Part shown: positions 53,315-62,909 of the stretch, one piece after another
Layout: each line of letters opens with the position of its first letter
Numbering within the stretch: the stretch's first letter is position 1
Source of the DNA: Calothrix membranacea FACHB-236
Lineage (GTDB): Bacteria; Cyanobacteriota; Cyanobacteriia; Cyanobacteriales; Nostocaceae
Direction of reading: 5' to 3'
Length of the DNA: 64,000 nucleotides
Assembly (NCBI RefSeq): GCF_014696315.1
Contig: NZ_JACJPX010000008.1
Coordinates: 113,849 to 177,848 of the forward strand
The notes under the pieces: model-generated
The model's database searches: none
What the model saw: only the letters and a program-made list of their open reading frames with translations
Told to the model about the DNA's origin: nothing
Position numbers and translations under genes: made by a program

Positions 53315-53804
53315 TCTTGCTTGGGTTTGTTAGATGTCAAAGTTGATTAGCATTTCAGCAGCGTCGCTTCTAACTCACCCAAGCAGCCAGAGTCATACCC
53401 AACTTTTATGTTTTGGATATGGCTCTGACTGGTAATACCAATTGAAAAAATCTTGCTACATATCAATCATGTGTATGGGTGCAAAGCTTTGCGTCCATAG
53501 CTCATGTATTTGTCGCATTGTTTTTTCAGACTGGTATAAGTACTTGGACAGAATTAATTACAGTATTTCATTAGCAACGAAGTGTACTTTTTCCCTAAGG
53601 AACGCTACGGGTAGCTTGCTTCTCCACAGGAGTACGGATAACCCGCAGGGGTACGCTTCATTCGCAAGAACTGTAAATATTTTCCAGCTACTGAATTGCT
53701 TTATTTAGTTGTAATCGTGTTGATTGATTAATTCTTTCACAAAAATTAGGCACAAACAAGAAAACTGTGTAAATATAAAGAAAAGCTTAAGAGGTTAGAG
53801 ACTC
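53315..53804. other. Repeat-bearing intergenic region
   Basis: No gene seen. It contains an imperfect palindrome TGGGTGCAAAGCTTTGCGTCCA at about 53476 (window of two arms) and a dispersed GCTTCTCCACAGGAGTACGG-type element at about 53595-53670, both familiar Nostocales repeats. A short reading frame across it is unsupported. Confidence 0.5.
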
Positions 53805-54041
53805 ATGATCACTGCCAAAATGATGCGACAACTTTGGGCTGTAATTGAGTCTACTAACGTCAACACGTTACTGCAGTTTGATGATGTGGCTCTAGTACAA
53901 TTGCTGCTTCAACAATTAAAAGCCAAACAGGAAGTTGATGAACAGGCAGATAATAGCCTGGATAATTACATAAAATCTAAACTGCCTTTAATTCGAGACA
54001 CTGCTGAAGGCAGGTTATCTTTAGGACAAGACAATCAATAA
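53805..54041 (+). CDS. Small conserved hypothetical protein
   Basis: 78 residues, acidic and mostly helical: MITAKMMRQLWAVIESTNVNTLLQFDDVALVQLLLQQLKAKQ, then an NYIKSKLPLIRDTAEGRL tail. No catalytic motif. This type of short protein with a leucine-rich helix recurs in Nostoc genomes without assigned function. GAGG precedes the ATG. Followed after 23 bases by another small gene on the same strand, probably one transcript. Confidence 0.65.
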   Translation: MITAKMMRQLWAVIESTNVNTLLQFDDVALVQLLLQQLKAKQEVDEQADNSLDNYIKSKLPLIRDTAEGRLSLGQDNQ

Positions 54042-54064
54042 TACAAAAAGTTCACCCAGACAAT

Positions 54065-54331
54065 ATGATAAATCACTGGCTAAGTATTGCCCTTGTAGCT
54101 TATCTAATGGGAGCGGTAATTGAAGGGGTAAGTACTGCTGGCGAGCTATCTAATTCTTTGGCGGAACTAACCAAAGATAGACAACAGCAACTATCAGAGT
54201 CTACTAATCCCCCTCAGGAGAAATGGCGTATCTTTGCTGCCATTACCTCAATCAGTCTTTGTGGAGCCTGCATTTGGCCTTGTCGTCTGCTTCATCGTTT
54301 AATTAAAGGTAACGTTTCAACTAAGGACTAG
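54065..54331 (+). CDS. Small hypothetical membrane protein
   Basis: 88 residues with two hydrophobic segments: WLSIALVAYLMGAVIEGVSTA near 4-24 and IFAAITSISLCGACIWPCRLL near 55-76. The central part is polar (LTKDRQQQLSESTNPPQEKW). The Cys-rich second helix (three Cys) is notable. No family recognised. Second gene of a likely pair with 53805. Confidence 0.6.
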   Translation: MINHWLSIALVAYLMGAVIEGVSTAGELSNSLAELTKDRQQQLSESTNPPQEKWRIFAAITSISLCGACIWPCRLLHRLIKGNVSTKD

Positions 54332-54363
54332 TACCGCAAGGCGGAATTCAAAATTCAAAATTC
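54327..54363. repeat. Composite dispersed repeat: ACCGCAAGGCGGAA head plus TTCAAAA heptamers
   Basis: ACTAGTACCGCAAGGCGGAA shares its head with 42817 but its heptamers are TTCAAAA. It overlaps the stop of the preceding gene. Confidence 0.7.
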
Positions 54364-54558
54364 AGACAGAGTAAGCATTTCGTTGATTTTAGATAGTCTG
54401 TTTATTTACGCCGTGCTGGACTAGTGTCAGTGAATGACAGGCATTAATTCAATACTACTCAGTTAAGCGTTTTGAACTCAAAATTGGTTTTGGGGAAAAG
54501 GTTAAAGGTTAAAGGTTTTTGATTTCCCTTTTTCCCCTTAACCGACAAGTATTGAGCA

Positions 54559-55389
54559 TCAATTGTTCTCTGTTAGCCGTTGCAAAGCATCGTCAATACC
54601 TGCGATCGCAGATAATTCTAAAAGAAATATATCCTCAAGAACAGTACGCAAGTCTTTCACAGTGGTTAGTATACGCTCTTCTTTGCCACTATGTAAATAA
54701 TGTGTTGTTAGGTGGTTGTTTCGCAGTGCATAACGACAATCTACATCTGGCCTAGCTGCAATCAGCGTAGTGACAAATAATGAATCTGGATGTGTGGAAA
54801 CATACCAATTACTCACCTGATAGTCAGGTAGCTGTTGCTCTTGCAAATCGAAACGGTAAAGAGATTTCCACTCCTGACGGATGTATGCTTGCATAATGTA
54901 AGTTTGGTCAACCGAGCGCAAGCGAAACGGTTCATGAGATGTACTCTGTTCAATGTTAGGTGTAAAAGACAACGGTACAGTGAGCGTTACTCCGCCAAAT
55001 CCCACATCTACAATGTATTGCTCAGTATCAATATTTACTAAAAGCAACATATGACTGCGAGGTGTGATAGTCCCTTCTGGAAGGTTCCACAGCACTCTTG
55101 CTGATAAATTCTTTACCTGAAAGCCGAGAGATATTAAAACTGAGCGCAGTAAGGAGTTTTGCTCAAAGCAATAGCCACCGCGATTTTCGTAGATTAGCTT
55201 TTGCTGTAAGGATGCTATATCCAGAAGCACAGGCTGTTTGAGAAATGAATTGAGGTTCTCAAAGGCGATCGCTTTTGTATGATGTAAGTGAATTGCCTGT
55301 AAAGTATTCAGTGTGGGAGTGCGATCGCCGTTATAGCCAATTCGCTGAAAATAAGCATCAAGGTTGATTTCAGTGAGTATTTCTGCCAA
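54559..55389 (-). CDS. Arylamine N-acetyltransferase
   Basis: 276 residues, normal NAT length. The Cys-His-Asp triad is visible: Cys in YENRGGYCFEQNSLL (about 73), His in TPRSHMLLLVN (about 112), Asp in YIVDVGFGG (about 127). The first domain is helical (YFQRIGYNGDRTPTLNTLQAIHLHHTKAIAFENL). It acetylates arylamines or hydrazines from acetyl-CoA and in actinobacteria closes rings in polyketide pathways. Monocistronic. No resistance or biosynthetic partner gene is adjacent. Confidence 0.92.
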   Translation of the reverse strand: MAEILTEINLDAYFQRIGYNGDRTPTLNTLQAIHLHHTKAIAFENLNSFLKQPVLLDIASLQQKLIYENRGGYCFEQNSLLRSVLISLGFQVKNLSARVLWNLPEGTITPRSHMLLLVNIDTEQYIVDVGFGGVTLTVPLSFTPNIEQSTSHEPFRLRSVDQTYIMQAYIRQEWKSLYRFDLQEQQLPDYQVSNWYVSTHPDSLFVTTLIAARPDVDCRYALRNNHLTTHYLHSGKEERILTTVKDLRTVLEDIFLLELSAIAGIDDALQRLTENN

Positions 55390-55468
55390 TTTGATTGCCC
55401 CATGATTTACAAAAGTGTTGTGGGCGTTTAAAAGCTATTTGTTTACCCCTCTGGTTTTTCCATATTTC

Positions 55469-57424
55469 CTATTTTCCTTGCAAGGGATGCAAATGTACCC
55501 AACCCCAACAATGTTTCATGTCATAGCCTTGTTCTTGGCATTCTTCACCGCCACTCACAATCTTTGTTCCCTGGCTATTGATATCAATACTATTAATCGC
55601 ATTGGGGCTGGCGAAAATTTCTTTACCTGGAAGCGTGGTGTCCTCTCTTTTTCCTGATGGGGTAAGTTGCCAAACTCTGACTCGTTCATTATCGCTAACT
55701 ACCAGTTTGCGTTTGCCCACCGACTCGGCAAGAGTACTGCCTTCATGAAATAATATACTATGTATCGGTCTTTTTGGCGTTGCTGCCCATTGATCGACTA
55801 CACACTCTTGATTAATTAACTGTTCTGATTTATTTGCAGCAGTCTGACTTTGACATTGATAATCTAATATTGTCACAAAGCCATCAGAATCAGCCGTTGC
55901 TAAAAGTGGCAGAGAACCTGGCAAAAAACTCAGGCTCAAAATTCGGTCATTATTTCTTAATACGCTGTTGGTCGGTTGAATGGAAAATTGAGATTTAATA
56001 ATATTCAATTGAGTTAAATATTCTTTAGTTAAAGACGTGCGATTTTGCGGCTGACGATTAATTTTACTGAGATCCAATAAAGTCACAAATTTTTTATTTC
56101 CCGTAACAGCCAGAGTCTTTTCATCTGGACTTAAAGCCATAGACCAAGCTTCGTAATTGCTACCTAAATTAATAACTCTTTCTGGCTGTAGCTGCCATGT
56201 TTCTGTTGCAGAGTTTTTGATCCAGATGACTATATTACCACTACCATGCCCAGCAATTAAATAATGATTGTTTCTCGAAAATATTACAGCAAAAGCCTTA
56301 TCTTTGTTATCAATCATTTCCTGAATTGATAATTCAGCTATTTTTGTACGCTGTTTAAAATTCCATAGTTGAATGACTCCATTACTCAACCCAGCAGCAA
56401 CTAGCTGAGTTTTTGGGGAAGCGAATTGCAATGTTAATACAGGTTCAGTATTATCATCTTGTGGCTCACTTAGTTGATGTAAAGTCTCACCATCAACCCG
56501 CCAAAATCTAATTGTGCCATCGTCAGCACCGCTAACTACTAAGTCAGCATTATTGTTGAAACGAACTGCATTCACTAATTCCGTATGTGCAGGTGTTTCT
56601 TTCTTAAATATTAATGTTAAAAATGTAGATAATAATCCTCCGATTACAGCTAATAAAATCAGTTGCAACCATACAGGGATTATTGGGAAAATCAGCAATT
56701 CTAATTCTTCATTAGCGGGTTCTATATCCTGCAAGCGTTGATTTGATAATCTACCTCTAACTGTAAATTTTAATTTTTTTGACCATCCCATCCAAGGACG
56801 TTTCGTTTTAATTTCTAATAGCGCTTTGGTGGTTTGTTGGATGGTTAAATTTAAATTTTCTGGCAATAGCTGAAAGCTAAATTTGCGAGTGTCTTTGCCT
56901 TGAACTTGAATATATACTGATTGTTCTAAATTACTGAGATTATTAAATAATAGTTCAAAAGTGCCAGTATGAGATTTCCAATTAGGTAACCAATTCCCTC
57001 TATGAGGAATTTGTAATTTTTGTGGCGTAACAGTAAATTTGACAAAACCTACTGGCAAAACTTCCAAAGAACCTTGAGTACTAATAGAGTAGCCCTCTGG
57101 ACTAATAGCTTCTATAGTAAAAGGATATTCCTGACTGGGTGCGTCTTTAACGGGTGGGGGTTTACATTGAAAGATTGTTTCTGCTTGCGTGCTAGCAGGT
57201 ATTATCAGCTTTCTTTCTCTACTTCCTTTCAACCAAGACGCATCTAGCCCCACAAACTGCAGTATTACCTCAACAGGCTGTGGCTTGCTATTTCGTACCC
57301 CAACTTTGATATCAAAAGAGTTGTTCGGTAGAACTTGGTATTCTCGTCCAGAAAGCAAATTGATGCTTAAAGTTTTTGCTCTTTTCTCAGCTTCTCTTTG
57401 CAGATTTAGCCAATTATCTTCCAT
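55469..57424 (-). CDS. Membrane-anchored WD40 repeat protein with N-terminal Ig-like domain
   Basis: 651 residues. The first about 240 residues are beta-rich (INLLSGREYQVLPNNSFDIKVGVRNSKPQPVEVILQ), resembling a CARDB/Ig-like fold in two copies. One membrane helix follows at about 248-272 (VWLQLILLAVIGGLLSTFLTLIF). The C-terminal 370 residues form WD40 units (HTELVNAVRFNNNADLVVSGADDGTIRFWR; YEAWSMALSPDEKTLAVTG; SILFHEGSTLAESVGKRKLVVSDN), about seven, several poorly conserved. With no N-terminal signal peptide its topology is uncertain. Followed on the same strand by the cytochrome b561 and Hsp70 genes reading the same way. Confidence 0.8.
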   Translation of the reverse strand: MEDNWLNLQREAEKRAKTLSINLLSGREYQVLPNNSFDIKVGVRNSKPQPVEVILQFVGLDASWLKGSRERKLIIPASTQAETIFQCKPPPVKDAPSQEYPFTIEAISPEGYSISTQGSLEVLPVGFVKFTVTPQKLQIPHRGNWLPNWKSHTGTFELLFNNLSNLEQSVYIQVQGKDTRKFSFQLLPENLNLTIQQTTKALLEIKTKRPWMGWSKKLKFTVRGRLSNQRLQDIEPANEELELLIFPIIPVWLQLILLAVIGGLLSTFLTLIFKKETPAHTELVNAVRFNNNADLVVSGADDGTIRFWRVDGETLHQLSEPQDDNTEPVLTLQFASPKTQLVAAGLSNGVIQLWNFKQRTKIAELSIQEMIDNKDKAFAVIFSRNNHYLIAGHGSGNIVIWIKNSATETWQLQPERVINLGSNYEAWSMALSPDEKTLAVTGNKKFVTLLDLSKINRQPQNRTSLTKEYLTQLNIIKSQFSIQPTNSVLRNNDRILSLSFLPGSLPLLATADSDGFVTILDYQCQSQTAANKSEQLINQECVVDQWAATPKRPIHSILFHEGSTLAESVGKRKLVVSDNERVRVWQLTPSGKREDTTLPGKEIFASPNAINSIDINSQGTKIVSGGEECQEQGYDMKHCWGWVHLHPLQGK

Positions 57425-57459
57425 TTTTTCATGTATGATTTCTCATTATTAATGCTGAA

Positions 57460-58188
57460 TTAGGTTGACTCTCCTGCAGAAAAAATTAGAGGTAAAATCA
57501 ATGCTGCTAAAATTCCCACTAGGACAATTATCTCAATAATTGCTAGAGGTAAATTATGCTGTATTAAATTATTAATTCCTCCCCCATTATTAGATAAATT
57601 ACTAAACCAATTACGCAACCTTGTAGACCATTGTTTCGGATTATCTTCTGGGCGTATCTGAGCCGAAAATATGGAAAGTAATAACGGCGCACCACCAACT
57701 TTAGCAGACATTAAAAGGTGAATTGCCAAACAACAAACTATAATTACCCAAGCAATTAGATGTAAGTAGTACCAACTATGATTTAACTGTCCTGTTGGTA
57801 ACCATTCTTCTTGCATCATTCTGCCAGACAAAACAGCTAAACCCGCAGCAATAAGCATGAGCGTATTAGCAATTCTTTGCAAACTTATCCACCAAATTGG
57901 TTTACCAACCTGAGCTATATTTGTCAATGAATCTTTTTGTAATAGCCGTTTGTTACCAGCATGAAAACTATAGAGGGCAAACACCGGGAAAGTAACGAAG
58001 AAAAAGACTGCAAACGTTCCGTGAATATCGATAATTCCCTCAATTCGCGGGATGAGTATTTTTCCAAATCTGCCATCGAAGCTATTGTAAACTAAAAAGC
58101 CTGTAATCATGGCGGCGATCGCTAAAATTCCACTGACACCATGAAGTAGCTTTAATAACAAAGGCTGATAAGGGGCAGAACGAGACAT
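57460..58188 (-). CDS. Cytochrome b561/b6-like membrane protein
   Basis: 242 residues with about five membrane helices: LLKLLHGVSGILAIAAMITGFLVY, DIHGTFAVFFFVTFPVFALYSFHAG, LMLIAAGLAVLSGRM, HSWYYLHLIAWVIIVCCLAIHLLMSA and LAIIEIIVLVGILAALILPLIF. Candidate haem ligands are His15, His54, His71/His74 and the HLIAW/AIHLL histidines. Such proteins pass electrons within membranes, often from cytoplasmic donors to quinone. It directly precedes the WD40 gene (35-base gap) and may be cotranscribed with it. Confidence 0.85.
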   Translation of the reverse strand: MSRSAPYQPLLLKLLHGVSGILAIAAMITGFLVYNSFDGRFGKILIPRIEGIIDIHGTFAVFFFVTFPVFALYSFHAGNKRLLQKDSLTNIAQVGKPIWWISLQRIANTLMLIAAGLAVLSGRMMQEEWLPTGQLNHSWYYLHLIAWVIIVCCLAIHLLMSAKVGGAPLLLSIFSAQIRPEDNPKQWSTRLRNWFSNLSNNGGGINNLIQHNLPLAIIEIIVLVGILAALILPLIFSAGEST

Positions 58189-58359
58189 GAGCGATTACCA
58201 TTTTAGATTTTGGATTCTACAATAACCAAAAAATCATTCCAACAATCTCAAATAATACTACGTCTCCTGATAGGATTTTTTATCCTACTGAAGTGCAAAG
58301 TTTAGTAGCGGTAGGGTGGATTATGCCAGATAACGTACCTGGAATGCTTGAACTTGGAG

Positions 58360-58385
58360 GTGCGTTGTGCTGCGCGACAACGCAC
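58360..58385. repeat. Palindrome GTGCGTTGT
   Basis: GTGCGTTGT-GCTGCGCG-ACAACGCAC, preceded by GTAGGGTGGATTATGCC. Common cyanobacterial dispersed element. Confidence 0.6.
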
Positions 58386-58422
58386 TCAGTATATTTGCAA
58401 AACCAAACAGAAACCCTAATAT

Positions 58423-60021
58423 CTAACTTAACTGTGCCACCAGTTGATTTTCTAATACCGTGTCATTAGTTAATAAATCCTCAACTGTGATCCGTAAAAA
58501 GCGCTGATCGTCAACTTGAAATTGAATCTTGATGCGATCGCTTCCGGGAAATCCTGGGGGTGTTAGTTGGGCGATGCTTCTGGCCCCTTCTTTATCGTTA
58601 AGGGGTTTGACGGTGGTTGCGCCACTATCTAAACGACGGGTAATTAAGCGATCTCCATCGAAATAAACTTCGGTTCCGCCTGACTCTGCGCCCAATTCGC
58701 CCATAATTAACTCAATACTGGGCTGATTTTCTAAGGATGCGCCTAAGACTAATTCTACTGGCTGATTCATGGGGTAAGCTTGCCCAGCCCTAATAATCGG
58801 ATGCCAACTGTGGCGTTGGTTACGCCGATCCCAATAGCGCACACCGTAACTATGATAGAGAAAGTCTTTAATTTCTATCCCTTGAGTAATTTGCAGCGCA
58901 CCTTGGGCGATCGCTTCAAAGGGACGTTCGCAACGAATTTTTTCTGAGTCAAAATATTGTTTTACCCATGTCTGCACGGCTGGTAGTTGTACTGTACCAC
59001 CAACTAACAACACAGCATTAATATCTGTAAGTTCTATCCCCTGTCGTCGCGCTTGCTGTAACAAACTCGTCATGGAATCATCCAGACGCTCAAAAAATGC
59101 GTGTTCTTTGAGGATATTCTCTAAAGTGTCGCGGTTAAGTTCAAGTTCGTAGCTTTCAAATGATTCATCGTCAAAATAAACTTCGCTGGCTTGGTTCTGC
59201 GTAGAAAGTTGAATTTTGACTCGTTCTGCGAGGCGTGTTGTCAGGGGACTTACCGCCAATCCTTGAGTTTTGGCAAAGTAATCGACTATCCAAGTATCGA
59301 TATCAGTACCGCCTAAATTTTGCCCAGCTTTCGCCAACACGCGCGCGGTTTTAACTTTCTGCTTGGAGTCTTCTGCTAAGGATTTATTCCCCCACTTCAG
59401 CAGAAAACCCACAGGTTTAGTATTTACTTGTACTCTTTGATCCAAGCGCACCAGGGATAAATCCAAAGTTCCGCCGCCAAAGTCAATCACCAACAGAATT
59501 TCTTGATTCGCCAAGCCATAACCCAAAGCTGCGGCTGTCGGTTCATCCAACATCCGCACTTGTTCCACAGGAAGCGCTTGACAAACTTGTCCTAACCAGT
59601 GGCGGTAAGTTTCAAAACTGTCTACAGGTACAGTTAACACCAGAGAATCTAAGCCACCTTCTAGGTTTGCTAATTGTGCAATCACTTGGCTTAGGAACCA
59701 GTTACCTACTTTCTCAAAGGTGACAATTTGTCCATCTAGTTCGGGTAAGTAACCTTGAATATCGGCACCAATTCCCCGCTTGAAGCTGCGGAAAAATCGC
59801 GCCTCGCCCTTGAGATCGAAACCGCGATCGCGCACTTGTTGCCCTACTAAAACTTTACCTTGTGTTGCGTCTTCAACATAAACCAAACTGGGAATCAGTG
59901 GCGGATTCAGACTTTGTTGAATTGATAAACCAGGGAGATTGAGGGTTTCTGGCTGTTGGGTAACAGGGTTCCAACGAGCAATGACTGTGTTACTAGTACC
60001 AAAATCGATTGCGATCGCCAT
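58423..60021 (-). CDS. Hsp70-family protein (DnaK-like ATPase, atypical)
   Basis: 532 residues, shorter than DnaK (about 640). ATPase core motifs: IDFGTSNTVIARW, RMLDEPTAAALGYGLA, LVIDFGGGTLDLSLVRLD and VLLVGGTVQLPAVQTWV. LGGTDIDTWIV follows. A short substrate-domain-like C-terminus (GASLENQPSIELIMGELG, FPGSDRIKIQFQVDDQRFLRITVEDL) lacks the long helical lid. Cyanobacteria carry several such atypical Hsp70s; client unknown. Gene stands alone with divergence from nothing on its left, and uvsE starts 88 bases away on the same strand. Confidence 0.87.
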   Translation of the reverse strand: MAIAIDFGTSNTVIARWNPVTQQPETLNLPGLSIQQSLNPPLIPSLVYVEDATQGKVLVGQQVRDRGFDLKGEARFFRSFKRGIGADIQGYLPELDGQIVTFEKVGNWFLSQVIAQLANLEGGLDSLVLTVPVDSFETYRHWLGQVCQALPVEQVRMLDEPTAAALGYGLANQEILLVIDFGGGTLDLSLVRLDQRVQVNTKPVGFLLKWGNKSLAEDSKQKVKTARVLAKAGQNLGGTDIDTWIVDYFAKTQGLAVSPLTTRLAERVKIQLSTQNQASEVYFDDESFESYELELNRDTLENILKEHAFFERLDDSMTSLLQQARRQGIELTDINAVLLVGGTVQLPAVQTWVKQYFDSEKIRCERPFEAIAQGALQITQGIEIKDFLYHSYGVRYWDRRNQRHSWHPIIRAGQAYPMNQPVELVLGASLENQPSIELIMGELGAESGGTEVYFDGDRLITRRLDSGATTVKPLNDKEGARSIAQLTPPGFPGSDRIKIQFQVDDQRFLRITVEDLLTNDTVLENQLVAQLS

Positions 60022-60108
60022 ATCTTAATTTATTATCTCGCGCCAAAGACAGGGCATTTACTGGCAAGGCTTTCCCACCTTGAGAAAATGCCCATCACAA
60101 CAAACTAC

Positions 60109-61065
60109 TTATTTGTGATTATTCTCCATTAACCACCACGAGCGCAAATGTGCGATCGCTTCTTCTTTGCGTTTGGCTTCGACTTCAATCCAAGGTGCTT
60201 GATAATAAACGCTCGGCATGGCGGTAATCATATCACTGTGTTTTCTGTCCTTAAAAGCAGTCTCACCATTAGAAATATGCACTAATTGCCAATCGGGATG
60301 TTCCCAAGTTTTCCTAGCAGCGTAAAACATCTCAGCTACACTCGCATCGTCGTAGCTGTCTAAATTTTCATGGCAAATATGGTGATGGGCATCAAACACC
60401 ATCGGCACACCAGCTTGCTGACAGACTGCTAAAATTTCACTGGCACTATAAGCATATTCGTCATTTTCAAAAGTCAAGCGGCTTTTAATCGCTTCCGGTA
60501 AATCCGCAATTACTTTTACTAGTTGAGCAGTCCGTTGAGATTTACCGCCATGAATATTCATTAAAGACCAAGGCGATCGCGGTAGACCTAACAAGTCAAA
60601 AGTGCGAGCCTGTCTTTCTAAAATTTTGATGCTGGTTTGTAATACTTCAGGAGAATCAGAACTCAGCACCACAAATTGATCAGGATGCAGCACGATTCTG
60701 ATACCCAAGGCTTGCGATTTCTCACCAATTTTCGCTAAATCAGCACTCATTTCTTCTAGAATATTTGCCCCTATCTCATCTTCCATATCACTCATGGGAA
60801 ACAAACCTGAGGGCATTCGATACAGCCGAATCTGGTTCTGCTGACAAAAAGATAGCGCATCATTTAAGCGTTGCAAGTTATGCAAATACAATTCTCGCAA
60901 AACGCTGGCTTTCTGTTCTAAATCAAGCTTTAAATAGCGAGTGCGCGTTATTGTCCGAAAGCGCACTTGCTGACCAACAGTAATGCAAACTAGTCCCAAC
61001 TCTGGCTGAGAAGTTTTGTGTAAATCCTCTAGATTAGTTAAATTTTGGTACTCGATTGTAGTCAT
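60109..61065 (-). CDS. uvsE: UV DNA damage endonuclease UvsE
   Basis: 318 residues, TIM-barrel UVDE. Motifs: LGLVCITVGQQVRFRTITRTRYLKL, FCQQNQIRLYRMPSGLFPM, LGIRIVLHPDQFVVLSS, SLMNIHGGKS, LTFENDEYAYSASEILAVC, MVFDAHHHICHEN and LVHISNG, which carry the metal-binding Glu/His residues. It nicks DNA 5' to UV photoproducts and starts an alternative excision repair path. Monocistronic. Confidence 0.94.
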   Translation of the reverse strand: MTTIEYQNLTNLEDLHKTSQPELGLVCITVGQQVRFRTITRTRYLKLDLEQKASVLRELYLHNLQRLNDALSFCQQNQIRLYRMPSGLFPMSDMEDEIGANILEEMSADLAKIGEKSQALGIRIVLHPDQFVVLSSDSPEVLQTSIKILERQARTFDLLGLPRSPWSLMNIHGGKSQRTAQLVKVIADLPEAIKSRLTFENDEYAYSASEILAVCQQAGVPMVFDAHHHICHENLDSYDDASVAEMFYAARKTWEHPDWQLVHISNGETAFKDRKHSDMITAMPSVYYQAPWIEVEAKRKEEAIAHLRSWWLMENNHK

Positions 61066-61141
61066 TAACTCTATTGCTCAAGTCTTGGCGCTTCTTAAAT
61101 TTAACTAACTTTCGCAGCCAATGAGTCAGTATCTAAAGGAT

Positions 61142-61352
61142 GATAATGGGCATGGGGCATTGGGCATTGGGCATTGGGCATGGGGCATTGGGCATTGGTG
61201 TTTCTTCCCCCTCATCTCCCAGTCCCCATTACCCAGTCCCCATTACCCAATCCCCAGTCCCCAGTCCCCAGTCCCCAATCCCCAGTCCCCAGTCCCCAAT
61301 CCCCAGTCCCCAGTCCCCAATCCCCAGTCCCCAATCCCCAATCCCTAATCCC
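61142..61352. repeat. Long heptamer array (GGGCATT then CCCCAGT/CCCCAAT)
   Basis: About 210 bases: GGGCATT/GGGCATG units then about 18 CCCCAGT or CCCCAAT units. Its right end overlaps the last codons of the SbcD-like gene on the minus strand. Confidence 0.85.
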
Positions 61353-62598
61353 TCCCAGCCCCTTCCAACCAGACTTCCACATCATCCGCGAGTAACTTCT
61401 GTGCAGCTTCTACCATTGAAGCTGCTATATCTTTGAGGTCTTCGCGATTACTCAAGTAAGTTTTTAATGCTTCCATTGGATCGATGCTACTACTGGCAGT
61501 CAGTTCGGGGATGCGGGGTCTAGCTAACTGACTGAGTAATTCTGGATGAATTGTGTAGGTGTGAGCAGAACTTAACGCATCATGGAGCGAGGAGTTATCA
61601 ATTAGATCTAGCTGTTCGGAACGCAGTTTATAGATTAAACGGATGACAGCATCTTGAATATCATGTTTTGCGATCGCTTTTAGGATGGCTGCTTGCGGAT
61701 CGTCTGCTTTCGATATATCCACTTCAATTGTGCGGAAAGTTCTTACAGGTAAGGGGCAAAATTCCCAATTTGCCTGACCTTTCTCCAGTTCTATGAGAAC
61801 ATAACCTTTATCTTCTTTTTCTTCACTAAAATCTACCCGCTCAATGCTTCCTGGATAGATCACTGGCGGGTCATTAGATTTATTTAAATTTTGGTGACGG
61901 TGGACATGTCCCAAAGCTACATAATCAAAACAGGGACGTGTCAATAAAGATAGCGGTAAAGTAAAGCCTTTACCTACTGCTAAAAAGCGTTCGGCTCCCA
62001 AAGAAGCATTATCAGCCATTAAATGTGCTAAAAGCACAGTGGGCACTTCAGGCTCAAGGCGGCGAATTTCTGATTCTAAAACTAGTTGCAGACGTTCAGT
62101 TAACAGCTGATTCACTTCTGCAAGTGATAGATTTTCAGTCTCTTGGCGAGTCATCAACGTCGAACGAGTCAGCCAAGGAAGGGTAATAACTTGGACTTTA
62201 CCACTGCGAGTTTCGATGCGATGAGTTGTGACCGTATCTCCCACCAAAAACCCCCGCACGCCCAAAGTGCGGTAAATACACAAACTCGCTCCGCCAAGCC
62301 CTTGGGAATGTTGGTCATGGTTTCCCACCAACAGCACTGTCGGAATATTACCATCCACCAAACGGCGGAATTGGCTAGCAAAAGCTTCTTGCACATAAGG
62401 CGGTGGCGTAGCATCAGGAAAAGCATCACCGCCAAAAATCACTAAATCTACATTATCCGTTAATGCACGGTCAATACAGATAGATAATGTATTGACAAAA
62501 TCCTCCAGCCGCGTATTTAATCCTGTCGCTGGATTAATGCGTCCGTGGGAGAAACCACTCCCCATGTGGATATCGGAAAGATGAAGGATTTTGATCAT
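61345..62598 (-). CDS. SbcD-like exonuclease, calcineurin-type metallophosphoesterase
   Basis: 417 residues. Metallophosphoesterase signature: [52 protein letters not shown]. Length and order fit SbcD/Mre11-type repair nuclease subunits. No sbcC is adjacent in the window. The last residues (EGAGRD) and the stop TAG come out of the heptamer array that overlaps this end, so the natural C-terminus may have been altered. SbcD acts with SbcC on DNA hairpins and ends. Confidence 0.87.
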   Translation of the reverse strand: MIKILHLSDIHMGSGFSHGRINPATGLNTRLEDFVNTLSICIDRALTDNVDLVIFGGDAFPDATPPPYVQEAFASQFRRLVDGNIPTVLLVGNHDQHSQGLGGASLCIYRTLGVRGFLVGDTVTTHRIETRSGKVQVITLPWLTRSTLMTRQETENLSLAEVNQLLTERLQLVLESEIRRLEPEVPTVLLAHLMADNASLGAERFLAVGKGFTLPLSLLTRPCFDYVALGHVHRHQNLNKSNDPPVIYPGSIERVDFSEEKEDKGYVLIELEKGQANWEFCPLPVRTFRTIEVDISKADDPQAAILKAIAKHDIQDAVIRLIYKLRSEQLDLIDNSSLHDALSSAHTYTIHPELLSQLARPRIPELTASSSIDPMEALKTYLSNREDLKDIAASMVEAAQKLLADDVEVWLEGAGRD

Positions 62599-62909
62599 TA
62601 TTTGTCAGTTGTCCTTAGTCATTTGTCCTTTGTTTATAGTAATGACAAATGGCTAAGAGCTAATGCCACCCTGCATAATTTTTAGTGGAGAAAAAGAGGC
62701 AGAGGGCAAGGGTTAGGAGCAAGAGAGAAAAGCTTATATAATAAATGGCTGCTTATTGCAGCCATCTGAGTATTTCAAGGAAAGGACGCATTAATTCTCT
62801 TGCTTTACATCTTGAAATCAATATTATGTATTGGATTGAAAGCATAAATGCAGCCAGGATAATTCTAAAATCTTTCCCCCTGCTCCCTGCCCCCTGCTCC
62901 CTTACCTCT
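62599..62909. other. Intergenic region, heptamer repeat fragments only
   Basis: 311 bases with GTCATTTGTCCTTTG-type units near 62605-62660 and CCCTGCTCCCTG units near 62880. No gene or clear hairpin was seen; a short frame across it is unsupported. Confidence 0.5.

Noticed and set aside
53442..53708. 88-residue frame in the 53.3-53.8 kb gap
   Set aside because: Made of dispersed repeat sequence with no family resemblance.
61140..61436. Pro/Ser-rich frames over the heptamer array
   Set aside because: They open in all three plus-strand frames because the unit length of 7 cycles through frames; repeat artefact.
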